64,000 bases of DNA from assembly GCA_036346225.1 (NCBI GenBank), contig JARFIW010000588.1:6577501-6641500 (forward strand). The letters are read 5' to 3'. Below, piece after piece: positions 22,888 through 32,724 of the stretch. Numbering within the stretch: position 1 is the first letter of the stretch; every line of letters starts with the position of its first letter. This stretch comes from Platerodrilus igneus. Taxonomy: Eukaryota; Arthropoda; Insecta; Coleoptera; Lycidae. Below the pieces are notes generated by a model. The model ran no database searches and had not been told where the DNA came from. It was given only the letters and a program-made list of their open reading frames with translations. Made by a program: the position numbers and the translations under genes.

Positions 22888-23150
22888 TAACAAGATGGTA
22901 GTATACTGGGTATAAAGTCCAAATAATAATAGTTTATGTAAAATTCAAAATTTAATTTCTTCTGCTTAACGTTTCAGCAAAACTTTTTGCCTTTGTCAAA
23001 AGCATCTACAATTAGAAGTGTTGTAATATAAAGCTAACATAATACAATAGATCAGGTTCCTTACTATATAAAATCAATATTTATCAAATTTGAAAAATAG
23101 CAAAATTGTCAATATTTAAAATTAACATATGACGTTGATGAAAAATTATT
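22887..23150 (-). mobile_element. Penelope-like 3' fragment
   Basis: Minus strand: a non-coding stretch, a hammerhead-like fold (23004-22963), then TTTGGACTTTATACCC and the TA array. This is the same order as in 10872-11450. No coding remnant is visible. The left limit near 23150 is approximate, where another repeat begins. Confidence 0.55.
22963..23004 (-). ncRNA. Hammerhead-ribozyme-like fold, degenerate core
   Basis: Minus strand, in order: stem I TGCTT; core UUGACAA; stem II GGCAAAA...UUUUGCU (7 pairs, one G-U); GAAA; CGU; U; stem I partner AAGCA. The stems differ in sequence from those at 10948 but pair equally well. The same two core positions are altered. Confidence 0.5.
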
Positions 23151-23159
23151 AATAAAACT

Positions 23160-23334
23160 CGCAAGATGCGTTATCGGTTGAAAAAACCAGATGACGCCTA
23201 AAATAAACATTTAGTAGACTGTAAGTTAGTTCATATGTAAGTAAGGCTCTAGACCTTAAGTTCCTACCGTGCTAAAAGTCTTTTTCTTTTTTAAGATTTC
23301 TTTTTTTTATGGCTTTGTTGCGATGCCTACATGC
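23160..23334. repeat. Dispersed repeat, copy 1 (second copy 48061-48219)
   Basis: Shared blocks: TTATCGGTTGAAAAAACCAG, ATAAACATTTAGTAG and GGCTTTGTTGCGAT. Both copies stop being alike right after GCGAT. In this copy the next bases are GCCTACATGCC, which recur inverted as GGCATGTAGG at 23541. No coding sequence; the family is unknown to me. Confidence 0.6.
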
Positions 23335-23663
23335 CAACTGACATACATCATGTTTAGATTTAATTTGTAAATAAATTCCCGCGTATATTTTTAAATGAAT
23401 AACGCCAACTTCTGTCGTCCCTGACAGTCGCGCCTACGCAAAGGTAATGCGGAGTGCGCGCGTGGTGTAGAAAGACGCCATTAAGTTACGAGCCCTCGAC
23501 GAAGCAACATCTATCTGTGTGGTGTGTCTTTTCTTTTTAGGCATGTAGGTTCAATGTGGCGGGAAAAATATACCGCGTAATTATGCGTTAAAGTATGACA
23601 ATGACGTGTAGTTATCACGAGTATAACAATTGTGCATAGTATAACAAATTTCCAAAGTGTAAC
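23335..23663. other. Unassigned stretch between repeats
   Basis: About 330 bases with a short inverted pair (GCCTACATGCC at 23335, GGCATGTAGG at 23541) and a GC-rich core near 23400-23500. No frame or known family is recognised. Confidence 0.4.
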
Positions 23664-24045
23664 ACCGTAATACCGTATAGCAGTCGCCAGCTCTGCTTAC
23701 CGGTGCGACCTGAAGGGTCGACTTAAAACTATCCAAAGCTAGCTAGCTAATATTAAAAATGGATTCAAATTTTCTAAGCATTCGCCAAATGTTTAATATT
23801 GAATGCTATTTTGCCTGTTCTATATATTTACAAATTCGTCCTCCCTGGTCTAAGTATTTATTCAAATTTCATCCTGAATTTTTCCCTAGCGTTCCCTATC
23901 ATATCCTAAGTTACATATTATAAGTACAATCTTCTTTCCTATATATACTGCTACCAAAAATTGGCGGCAAAACGTCAAACAAATAAAATCAAGTCACAGA
24001 ACAAAAATACAGGCAAAAATATAAAATAAGTATTAATATATTAAT

Positions 24046-24049
24046 GTAA

Positions 24050-24100
<51 letters not shown>
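24046..24100. repeat. (TA)n microsatellite
   Basis: About 25 TA units inside the LINE 3' UTR, left side of the Penelope-like insert. Confidence 0.95.
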
Positions 24101-24109
<9 letters not shown>

Positions 24110-24609
24110 GATATTCCAGGATTTGGCAAAATTCTCTTTATAGTTTTATATACTTAAATAGAAAGTACTAACTCAGGTAATTTAATAAAAAAAAAAAAAT
24201 AAATAAATTATTATTTTTTTTTGACCACTTCTTCCTTTAATTTACAACTTGTATACCTACTATTATAGTTTAGTCAACTTTTACACCTTTAATTATACTA
24301 CATTAAGTTAAACAACAAAATTAGGTTATGTAAACATCTGTCACTTTTGACATGTTTGTTCTTAATCTTTAATGATGTAATGCCCAACTTCCATAGTTGT
24401 ATGTATTTATAAACTCATATAAACTTAAGTAGTATATAGTAGTAGACCACATTATTTATTGTCATATGCATTTATTAGATTCCTGAAGAAGATAATACAT
24501 TTATCGAAAGCTCGAATGATTAAAAGAGTGTTTAATTAATTTGACAAGTTTGACTGCTTCCCCGATATCTATAGTAAAAGAATATTTCAAACAGTCGATA
24601 TCTCTTATT

Positions 24610-24611
<2 letters not shown>
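24101..24611 (+). mobile_element. Penelope-like fragment with intact hammerhead core
   Basis: A 510-bp insert in TA repeats inside a LINE 3' UTR. No frame is visible. Near its 3' end is a fold with all conserved hammerhead core bases (24479-24517). Assignment to Penelope-like elements rests on that motif and on the TA-array context shared with 10872 and 22887. Confidence 0.5.
24479..24517 (+). ncRNA. Candidate hammerhead ribozyme, canonical core
   Basis: In order: stem I ATTC; core CUGAAGA (fits CUGANGA); stem II GATAA-tacat-TTATC; GAAA; GCU; C at the cleavage position; stem I partner GAAT. The AGCU across positions 15.1-16.1 is self-complementary, so stem III could form between two molecules, as in the minimal hammerheads of Penelope-like elements. 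Stem I is short (4 pairs before a mismatch). Cleavage would fall after 24513. Confidence 0.6.

Positions 24612-24646
<35 letters not shown>
24612..24646. repeat. (TA)n microsatellite
   Basis: Right side of the Penelope-like insert. The LINE 3' UTR resumes near 24655. Confidence 0.95.
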
Positions 24647-24656
<10 letters not shown>

Positions 24657-25087
24657 AACATCTAAATTAGCAAAAGCATTACACACACTGTCAGTTGTAC
24701 TCGCACACAAAAAATTTGCTCGTTAAATTATTTCAGAATCTTCTTATTAATACAAGTCGGTGCTTATGCGAGTACAGCCGCCACAATTTTATACCTACCT
24801 CGTATATAAATTTCCTAAGTATCCAAAGATCTGGTCGTCTTCTTACGTCTGTTGATATCTTACTTTTAAAGGGAGTTGAATATTCACTGCTAAAGTGCTG
24901 GTGGGCATGCACTAAACGTTCTGGGGAGGTTCACAATCACTATCACCTAAAAAGTAGTAGGGGATGCGCGGTTTCACTCTACTTTATTATCTTTATTTAT
25001 TTTACTGATTTAAATTAATGAGAGTTTCTGATTTAATTTGTTAATGTTTATTTATTATTATGTATTCCCGATATTCCGCGCACTCAA

Positions 25088-26037
25088 CAACTACATCGCT
25101 TCTGCGCGTCCTTCGAGCTCCGTCTACAAGAAACCCATCATGTGCTGGATTGACCTTCTGCTTCAGCGTTGTCATAACGTCGTTCTTCTTGCCAGGTTTG
25201 GCGTTGAACCTGACGGCAAACGTAGGCCTCCCTCCTGCTGCAGCTGCTGCGTAGTACGCCCGCGGTGCCGACGCTCCCTGGCTGCGCAAGCCTTGGGCCC
25301 TTGAAACAACAAAATCCGCCGTTCATTTACATTTCCAATGCTCCACCCGAAGGTACTACATTGGCCAGAAAGCGAGTTTTTTGTTGCCTGGAAATTTTAG
25401 AATTTTGTCGAACCCGTGCCGTTCCAGGCAAGGTAGGGATCTTTAACGTGCGTGACAACACTCATACACGGGACCTCCATTTAACCTCTCATCCGAACGA
25501 GGGCGTAATATTTGTGAAAAATGCTCACCTGCCATTTTTCAAGCAGTCGGCCGTGTCGGGATTTGAACCCGGGACTTTGGGATCCGTAGTCTTACGCTTA
25601 CTACATTGATCCACGACGACGCCAACAAAATCCGCCGCTGGAATTCCCCCGACAACGCTAACTCTCCCGGAATCACCTGAACATAGCCGCAGCGCCCTAA
25701 CCATTCCTATAAGTTGATTCGTCACGTCGCAGATATCATCCGCGGCGTGTCGAATCGCCTTCTTGTCTTCCACGACGATAGTAGCAGAGGTCGTCGGCAC
25801 CTTCCCGCAGATTGCCGCGTGCGCCTTCCTCACCCTAAACTTCAAGTACTCCAGCTCATCGAGGTCGCTAACGGCAACGCTACCGTTGCTGCTAGTCAAC
25901 GTCTTACGCTGGCCCCTTGAAGTAGAGGGCACTTCAGGCGCCGCAACCACCGCTGGAGGCCCCGACTCCTCCAACACGACCGCCACAGACACGGGCTCCT
26001 TTTCTAAGCCATCAACCTCCTCCTGAGTCCCTATCAT
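25088..26037 (-). pseudogene. LINE ORF1 (gag-like), split by a SINE
   Basis: The frame starts at the ATG at 26037 with a Glu/Val/Ala-rich leader and a likely coiled-coil region (LDELEYLKFRVRKAH). It is interrupted at 25637-25307 by a SINE with its 15-bp target duplication, and continues as RPTFAVRFNAKPGKKNDVM and KVNPAHDGFLVDGARR, then VVVECAEY. The 'VDP...GVRKTR.GGVVVEC' pattern is the conserved region before the zinc knuckles in ORF1 of R1/I-group LINEs. The knuckles and ORF2 are deleted, because the frame runs straight into the 3' UTR. ORF1 binds the element's own RNA in intact relatives. Confidence 0.75.
25322..25622 (-). mobile_element. tRNA-derived SINE, copy A
   Basis: A 301-bp element with a perfect 15-bp duplication (CAACAAAATCCGCCG at 25307-25321 and 25623-25637). 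On the minus strand the tRNA-like head has an A-box region near 25605 and a B box (GTCCCGGGTTCAAATCCC, 25559-25576). A body without similarity to tRNA follows. The tail is CCAATGTAGTACCTTCGGG... ending CATTGG (25333), the same 30-base hairpin as in the LINE. It shares head, body and tail with 52792-53086. Confidence 0.93.
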
Positions 26038-26291
26038 GACGTCCTACAAAACGACCTTAAGCTTTTTTCCCCAAAAGCGCCCTCAGCCTCCAACCTAGCT
26101 AACTCCAACCGATTACTCCTATTTTTCCTCAAAGAAGGACTTGACCGTTGCGACGCTGAAAGAACACAAACGTTGGTCCAATAAAAATACTACAGCGCCG
26201 TTTCGAAGACTTGACAGGCTGATTCTTCGCTAAAGACCAGTGGTGTTGTGCTATTTTTTTTTACCAGAACGCGTATATATAATTATATAGA

Positions 26292-26479
26292 CAGGGCCGA
26301 TCCTGGGTAGGCGGCCGCTCTGTGCGGTCTCATGTCCCAAATTTAACGACGGGGAGAGGGAGATTTTCCATGATAATCCTGGCGGCGACGTTGTTTTTTT
26401 TTTAGGTCTCATGTCCCAAATTTGACAAAGGGGGGGAGAGATTTCCCCCAATTTTCGCCCGTCGCCAGGATCGACCCTG
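26292..26479. mobile_element. hAT-type MITE, 188 bp
   Basis: Inverted ends CAGGGCCGATCCTGG and CCAGGATCGACCCTG, flanked by an 8-base duplication with one mismatch (TATATAGA at 26284, TATATAGC at 26480). An 8-bp duplication and CAGGG ends are hAT features. Inside is a direct repeat of GGTCTCATGTCCCAAATTT (26327 and 26404). No coding sequence. Confidence 0.85.
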
Positions 26480-26532
26480 TATATAGCATAAAAAGGAAAG
26501 GAAACAAAAATCATTACGAAACCCATTTTGTG

Positions 26533-26535
<3 letters not shown>

Positions 26536-26576
<41 letters not shown>
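26536..26576. repeat. (TA)n microsatellite
   Basis: TA array at the U5 side of the minus-oriented LTR that follows. Confidence 0.95.
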
Positions 26577-26578
<2 letters not shown>

Positions 26579-28575
26579 AATCCCCCTACTTTTCTTACTT
26601 CTTTTACTCACTTACTTACTGACTGTCTGTTCAATCACTCTCAATTCTATATTTTTTTAAAAAAATTTTATTTTATTTTACCCCTTTTTGTCGCGCCTTT
26701 TATGAAATGTGCACACCTAATGCACGCCCCGTACTTGCAACGTTTGGTTGGTTCTTTAATTAACTATTTATTTCAATGCTTCGACTATTTAAGCTCTTAA
26801 ATCTCAGGGTGGTCAACTACTTATAGTGAGTTCTGTTATAAGTAGATGTGCAAAGTCCAACCAAAGTGCACCTCTTTTGTTTTAGTACTAAATTTTATTA
26901 CTCTACTTTTGTATATGCCAAAATTATACTACGATCAGCGTTGCTTTGTGCCAAATTAAATTACTACCAAAATTATATGACTGTTTTTTGACGTTTTAAG
27001 ATATCTCAGCACTCACCTGGTTTATACTCCGTTCTTGGCCGCTCTGACTGCTGGCTCAAAATCCTTGTCGCCGTATGCGTCTTTACACTTTTGTCCTATC
27101 TGATTGAAGTTTAGTACCGCCTCCAGGTGTTGTTCTCAAATTTAGCTGCTCCCCAATACCTGAAATAATTAACCCTAATTTAGAATTTTGAATACCCAGT
27201 GCTGTAACTTCCCCTGTGCTAATTTCTGCTTCGAATCCTCTACTACCAATTGTTGTTCTCCTAAATTTCGCTCTTCGTATTCTCAATTACTCCGTCCGTT
27301 TCTTCGTATCTTATCCAAATCTACTCGTCGTCTTACTTCAAAATTGCTCTATGCTCCGCTACCTAATAATCGCTATCCAAAACCAACTTCTTTCCTTATA
27401 TATTTTTCCTCCCGATGTCCTGCTACCTAATATCGCTATCCAAATCCCACTTCGTTCCTTATATATTTTCCTCTCGATGTCCTGCTACAAATCTATAAAT
27501 CGCTATCCAAATCCAACTTCTTTCCTTTGTATATTTCCTCCCGATGTCCTGCTACAAATCTATAAATCGCTCTCCAAATCCAACTTCTTTCCTTTATATA
27601 ATTCCTCCCGATGTCCTGCTACCTAATATCGCTATCCAAATCAAACTTCTTTCCTATGTATAACCACTCTCGATGTCCTGCTACTTTTAAATCGCTACCC
27701 AAATCAAACTTTTTTCCTATGTATAACCACTCTCGATGTCCTGCTACCTTTCCCAATATCATTCCAAATCTATATAATTTTCCGTCGCTTCGCCGTTGCA
27801 CAATCACCACTCTTTACTTATTACTTTCGTCGCTGTTACTTCTTTACCCTTCTTTACTTAATCAAAACTCTTTAAACTCAAATACTTTTATTAACTTCTT
27901 TTAAAATTGTTTACAAATTAGCACAGTTTGAAAAACACGTCTTTTTACAAAATGAATTTCGAAAAAAATCTCCCTTGTTTACTTTCCAAGGCGACCATTT
28001 TAACTTTCTTGCCTACTACACTTTAAAGTACATAACTAAATTGTCCAATAACATCTTAACATTTCGTTTGTGTCGCACATACCATAGTTCATGTCCTTTT
28101 ACACTTTCCTGATTCACATACAATTCTATTATTTGTCCTAAATATTTACAGTTCACCAATCATATTTGAAGTTGTTATAACTAATAATTTTGAGCATACA
28201 AATATTATCCAAAAGTTGATTCTATTTAAAATGAAACCAAAATAAATCACACTTGAACCTGGATGCGTGGTTGATAGTAAACATTCATAGACGCATCCGG
28301 TTTTTGGACAGCAAATGTACTTTCAATGGCCTTTAAAATTCAAACTCGGTATAAACCCTTGAGCACTGTACATCTTACTACGTCATTTAGTCATTTCAAT
28401 ATTACCTTTTGGCACTTAATTTCAACTACCATTTTGAATGGTATTTTAGTATACGTAAAATACGGCAAACATACATTTTTAAGTTTATGTGATCAAATAT
28501 GTGGATTATTTTGCTTGGCATATACCACCTTGTACTAAACAACCCTTAGAACTCTTGGTAGCTCCCTTATACATT

Positions 28576-28578
<3 letters not shown>
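26577..28578 (-). mobile_element. Solo-LTR-like element, minus orientation, 2.0 kb
   Basis: Minus strand: begins TGTAATGTATAAGGGAGC (28578) and ends GGGGGATTCA (26577), bounded by TA arrays on both sides. It is homologous to 8165-9946. It carries a minisatellite (27353-27755) that the other copy lacks. Frames over the minisatellite are repeat translations and not genes. Confidence 0.65.
27353..27755. repeat. Minisatellite, about 6 units of 61-70 bp
   Basis: Each unit contains GATGTCCTGCTAC, then ATCGCT(A/C)(T/C)CCAAATC and CTTTCCT. Phases of GATGTCCTGCTAC are near 27414, 27476, 27545, 27609, 27672 and 27735. It lies inside an LTR. Confidence 0.9.

Positions 28579-28620
<42 letters not shown>
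28579..28620. repeat. (TA)n microsatellite
   Basis: Separates two head-to-head LTRs. Confidence 0.95.
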
Positions 28621-28627
<7 letters not shown>

Positions 28628-30638
28628 GTTTTAAAAGATCAAAAATAAATATAAACGAAGCAATTTCAAAACACCCTGTATAAAGAAACAACCAGAAAGT
28701 ACGTGCGAAAATTATATTAGTTAATTCATTTTTAAGTATCAGGTATTAACGAAATTTTATAAATAATTAATGAAATTTAAGTAGGTTTGCAAAGAAATTA
28801 AATAGTAAAAGCCAAGGCCATTAATTTATTAATTAATTTGAATTTAATTGAACGATTATTGGTGTATAATATGCATAAAAGCATTTAAAAACCCAAGAAT
28901 ACCAAAGATGAGACGCGTTGCTAGCGTACAAATATATAAGTACGGTTTGAAATATGTGCAAAATCCAAATCGTAGAAGTGTTATTTAAAATGTTACGATT
29001 GAACACCTGCGTATTTTTCTAAAGGTCAACTTCTGCTTAAATTGTGTAGATAACAAATGGTTACAGAGAACGTCGGATAAACCGTCGCTTACATTCACGG
29101 GAAATGCTAATGAGGGGGTTATTTAACGCACGCAGAGAGTCCACGTGTGTAAACAGTGAACAAACAAGGATATCGATTTTCAACCACTCAAGCAAGGTTA
29201 GACTAAAACGTAGAAAACGTATAAGCATGAGACCACAATAGAAGAGGAGGGATTTGAGAAACGTCATTAAGTCTACGATTGGTCGATAGGTTAGTTTGAT
29301 TTGACATAGACACGAGGATAGTGTAGCGTAAGTTTCTTAAAAATTTATTACGAGGTATTGAAATTCGCAGATTTGAAATTGGGGTTGAGTGCAAAATTGT
29401 GAGAATGTGTTGTTGTGAGCGGAATTTCGGATAACTGGGGGCCTGGAGAGGTTACAGTCGAAAGACATAAATACTCTAGAGAACTAGGACTCGCTCTCTT
29501 GTCTTTTAACTGCGTGCCTTATTATTTCGATCGTCCCGAAAGCACATATGAAAGTTAAACATGAGTTGTAAGTATTGACAAATAAATTTTAATAGTATTG
29601 CTTAGTGGTAGCCTCTAAATTAATTAAAAACGCGGTTAATGTGCCGAAATTACTTATTTTAATAGAGGTATCACCTATAATTTTTAATCAACTCGTGTCG
29701 AGACATTAAGTAACGTAGATTACTGTGAAATGAAATTTGGAAACACCAAGAAGGAGGCGTTGGCGGATCAACTGAAATGGAAGTCGTCTAGTAATTGCGA
29801 GAAACGACCTGCCGATCAGATAGAAAATTACATGGCATCATTTACAGAGCGAAGATCTTCTAGAAATTCCAGGTAACGATTTAAACTTGTGATTCCTATA
29901 AACTGTAATATTTTGGGGTGGCGTATGAGAGTGTTTTCAAGGTAGTGTGAATTATTTACGTATTGAACAGAATATGTGTAAATAAATTTATTACGGTATT
30001 CAACTAGAAATTGAAGGTGTCTAGAAAGCTTTTAAACGTTCCATCAGAACGTGAAATTTTGTGAAGAGTACATGGCTTTGTTTTTTTTTTGGTTTTAGAG
30101 TATGCCAAGTAGAAGGGCATACATTGAATGGGTTATTATGAGCTCACCATATCCCACAGTTTACTTAGAGTATTAAAATAAATAAATAAATTATGATAAA
30201 GGAATTTTAGAGAAGGTATTATTCAAGGTCCATTTACTCCGCGTACATTTTATGTGTTTGATGATGTTACAATTAAATACAGGACAGTACAACGTAAAAT
30301 TTACTGAAGTGTAATGTGAATAATAAAATAATAATGAATTGCATTTGTAAATAGGAATAAATAAAAGATTGTATGTTTGTTGTATTTTGTGGTTTTACTG
30401 GGCGGGTGCGTGAATGATAGGATTTATGAATGAATATAGCTATCCAAAAGGAGGTCCTAATGAGCTAACCGGAAGCAGTTGAAGAAGGCCATTCAAGCGA
30501 GGAAGAGAGGAAAACGGGTAGGCAATATCTTTTTTGACTTATTTAAATTTTTGGAAATTTTTCTATTTTCGAATTTGAAAATTTAATGTAATTTTCGAAT
30601 ATATTTTTGTTGGTGAGGATTTTACCCGAGTTCCACGG

Positions 30639-30640
<2 letters not shown>
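28621..30640 (+). mobile_element. Solo LTR, plus orientation, 2.0 kb
   Basis: Begins TATAGTGGTTTTAAAAG, ends GAGTTCCACGGCA and lies between TA arrays. It is collinear with 20745-22848, including the block GGAAGCAGTTGAA near 30470 and the TATA box ACATAAATACTC near 29466. Its U5 end lacks the extra primer-site unit present in 20745-22848. Confidence 0.8.

Positions 30641-30690
<50 letters not shown>
30641..30690. repeat. (TA)n microsatellite
   Basis: About 25 TA units; right edge of the TA-array nest. Confidence 0.95.
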
Positions 30691-30693
<3 letters not shown>

Positions 30694-30796
30694 TATTTTG
30701 GAAACCAACATCTGGAAATTCTAGTTCACAACAAATGTATAATAAAAATTCTTAGCATTAGCCGCAGGCCCATTTGGGTATGGCAATAAACTATGC

Positions 30797-30830
30797 CAGG
30801 GATGAGTAACGTACGGTCCGTGGGCCGCTT
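30797..30830 (+). mobile_element. hAT-like element 5' end
   Basis: CAGGGATGAGTAACGTACGG followed by TCCGTGGGCCGC resembles the common hAT terminus 'CAGGGGTGGGCAAACTACGG..CCCGCGGGCC'. No matching 3' end or transposase was identified nearby, so only the end is annotated. Confidence 0.5.
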
Positions 30831-30919
30831 GCATTAAAATTTATGTATGAAATCTTTACTTTTTAAAATTTTATATTTTTTTCTTCTAATGTTTATTATA
30901 AATAAAGTTTAATTCCCGT

Positions 30920-31260
30920 TGAATCGGTTCAAAAACCGGTTCACGTATTTGTTTCGGTTCGGTTCGAGTTCTGGTTCAGCAGGGGAAAAAACGTTCCGGA
31001 CTCCGGTTCACGGTTCGGAAAAACAAGCCGGTTCGTTCCGGTTTTTGTTCCGGTTTGGGTTCGGTTCAAACCCTTGTTTATAATAATACATATAAAAATT
31101 CGTCAAAATTTAGAAGAAAAAAATCAGCAATTCTTTTTAATTTTTTTTTCAATACGTCATCCAATTCTCGTTATAAGAAATCATCTTTAGTTCCGGAACG
31201 CATTCTTGTCCAAAAAGGAAGTACCGGAACGACGTTCCGGAGCGTTCCGGCTTCACAACA
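30920..31260. repeat. Imperfect GGTTC/GTTCCGG-rich repeat
   Basis: Dense irregular repetition of CGGTTC and GTTCCGG from 30920 to 31070, with further copies near 31190-31250. The translated frames are compositional. No gene is supported between here and 31725; the stretch 31280-31720 holds nothing I recognise. Confidence 0.6.
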
Positions 31261-31724
31261 CCACTGCTATAGACCTCACTGATTTGTTTAAACCTATAGT
31301 TCGGCTCTTTAGCTCATTGAAACCCGCAAGCCATTCTACTCGTTCTAGTGTTTTAGAACTTCTTCAAGGTACAGGTCCGTTTAGAAAAAGGAACAAGTAT
31401 ATGATTGCACACTGTTAGAAAAGATGTTTAGTGGGGTTGAAAAATTGGATAACGAGATTGCAATGAGAGTGAATACTCCACATAAAGTAGTTTAAAGTAT
31501 ATGGCCTGTTGCAAGGGATGGAATGATATCAAAAGAAACAAAACATACTAGTAGAAGAAATTATGTTTGCGAACCTACTGGTATTTTCCTTCGATAAAAC
31601 ATTAATTTAAATTAATTTGTGGCCAAAACGAGTACTCCTTTTCATGCTCACGATACGCGAGGTGAAATAGCAATATAGCAAGATAATTACAAATAAATAA
31701 ACAAATGACTAATTACCTATTTAA

Positions 31725-31761
31725 CATTGGCGGACCTTCGAAGAAGGTACTACACCCAATG
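31725..31761. other. Orphan LINE/SINE-tail-like hairpin
   Basis: Minus strand: CATTGG, then GTAGTACCTTC, UUC, GAAGGT, CCG, CCAATG. It keeps the outer CATTGG/CCAATG stem and the GTAGTACCTTC block of the LINE/SINE tail, but with an enlarged inner stem (ACCUUC/GAAGGU). It is probably the 3' end of a related, otherwise unrecognised element. Confidence 0.45.
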
Positions 31762-31808
31762 CTAATTTAGGATGTTTGCGTACTGAAACTAATACGTTTC
31801 TAGCTACT

Positions 31809-32328
31809 TGATAATGAATAATTTTGTCTGACATTAGGAAATTAATTCGAGCTTAGTGGACGAAAATTAATATAAATTGTTGGGTATTTTGATAAGAAAA
31901 AATTCCAATGACCGGTTTCTCTGTTACTGCAGCTTCTCAGATTGGACCATTTCTCTCTGTAAAACAACCATTTGTTTATTTATTTTTTATCTTGTCTTAG
32001 GACTAGTTTTTAAAATTTTGTCTGGTAATTCCATCTATGCTATCATGTAGGAGACATGTGAAAGTTACCGATAGTTTGTTGCTCACATTCAAGTATAGGG
32101 GGCGCATGAGTTACATTTTGCATATATTAATACACCATGATTTGTGTATAATTTCAAGATCTTTCTTGATTGTTTTGCAGAGAGAAATGGTCCAATCTGA
32201 GGAGCTGCAATAACAGCGAAACCGGTCATTGGAATTTTTGTTTTACAAAATACCCAACAATTTACATTAATTTTCGTCCACTATGCTCGAATTACTTTCC
32301 TAATGCCAGATAAAACTATTCATTATCA
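31809..32328. mobile_element. Foldback/MITE element, about 160-bp inverted ends
   Basis: The left arm (31809-31972) and right arm (32168-32328) are inverted copies. Both contain TGATAATGAATA, CCAATGACCGGTTTC, AGATTGGACCATTTCTCTCTG and their complements. The centre is about 195 bp and non-coding. It lies in the intron upstream of the EcKinase exon. A third, weaker match to the CGGTTTC.CTGTT...CAGCTTCT block is at 32652-32680. Confidence 0.85.
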
Positions 32329-32724
32329 GGATAATTACAATATACGTAATAAATAACTAGATTAAATATCTTGGAATTTCAAATGGATAGTTTTAAAATC
32401 TACAAATTTATTTACAATTATATCATCATGGAAAATACGTTCTAAACTGTACTACAATGTTGTCCTTAAAATTAGTGTTGAAAAGTTTATTTTATTTACA
32501 CAATTAGTATTGATGCAATTTTTAGAAAAATTTTAAAAAAACAAATTTAATGTAAGATTCTGATATAGAAATATGCTGTAGAAATCATTTCCTTAGTGAT
32601 TAAAAAAAGTTATAATTTATAACTAAAAAATTATACAAAATTAACCAATCGATCGGTTTCGCTGTTTTCTCAGCTTCTTTACAACTCTTATTAGAGCAAT
32701 TAAAAGAAAACATTTTTGTTTTAG
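32329..32724 (+). other. Intron sequence before the EcKinase 3' exon
   Basis: AT-rich, no frame. It ends in a pyrimidine-rich stretch and CATTTTTGTTTTAG, a good 3' splice site, at 32724. Confidence 0.7.

Larger units (their letters stand above)
23664..26270 (-). mobile_element. LINE copy 2, pol deleted, holding a SINE and a Penelope-like insert
   Basis: Minus strand: 5' untranslated region (about 26270-26038), the start of ORF1 (26037-25638), a SINE (25622-25322), more of ORF1 (25306-about 25088), then directly the 3' UTR known from copy 1 (25085-24655 and 24045-23664). All of ORF2 is missing at the join near 25086. The 3' UTR is itself split at 24046-24655 by TA arrays and a Penelope-like fragment. 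The last 320 bases with the hairpin tail are lost at 23664. Confidence 0.8.

Noticed and set aside
25568..25612. Possible tRNA gene
   Set aside because: A and B boxes belong to a SINE head with target duplications and a LINE-like tail; the head does not fold as a full cloverleaf by eye.
27188..27904. Frames with repeated SRCPAT-like peptides
   Set aside because: Translation of the minisatellite; the repetition comes from the DNA.
31206..31418. 70-codon frame after the GGTTC-rich patch
   Set aside because: No domain or family likeness; composition matches the flanking repeat.
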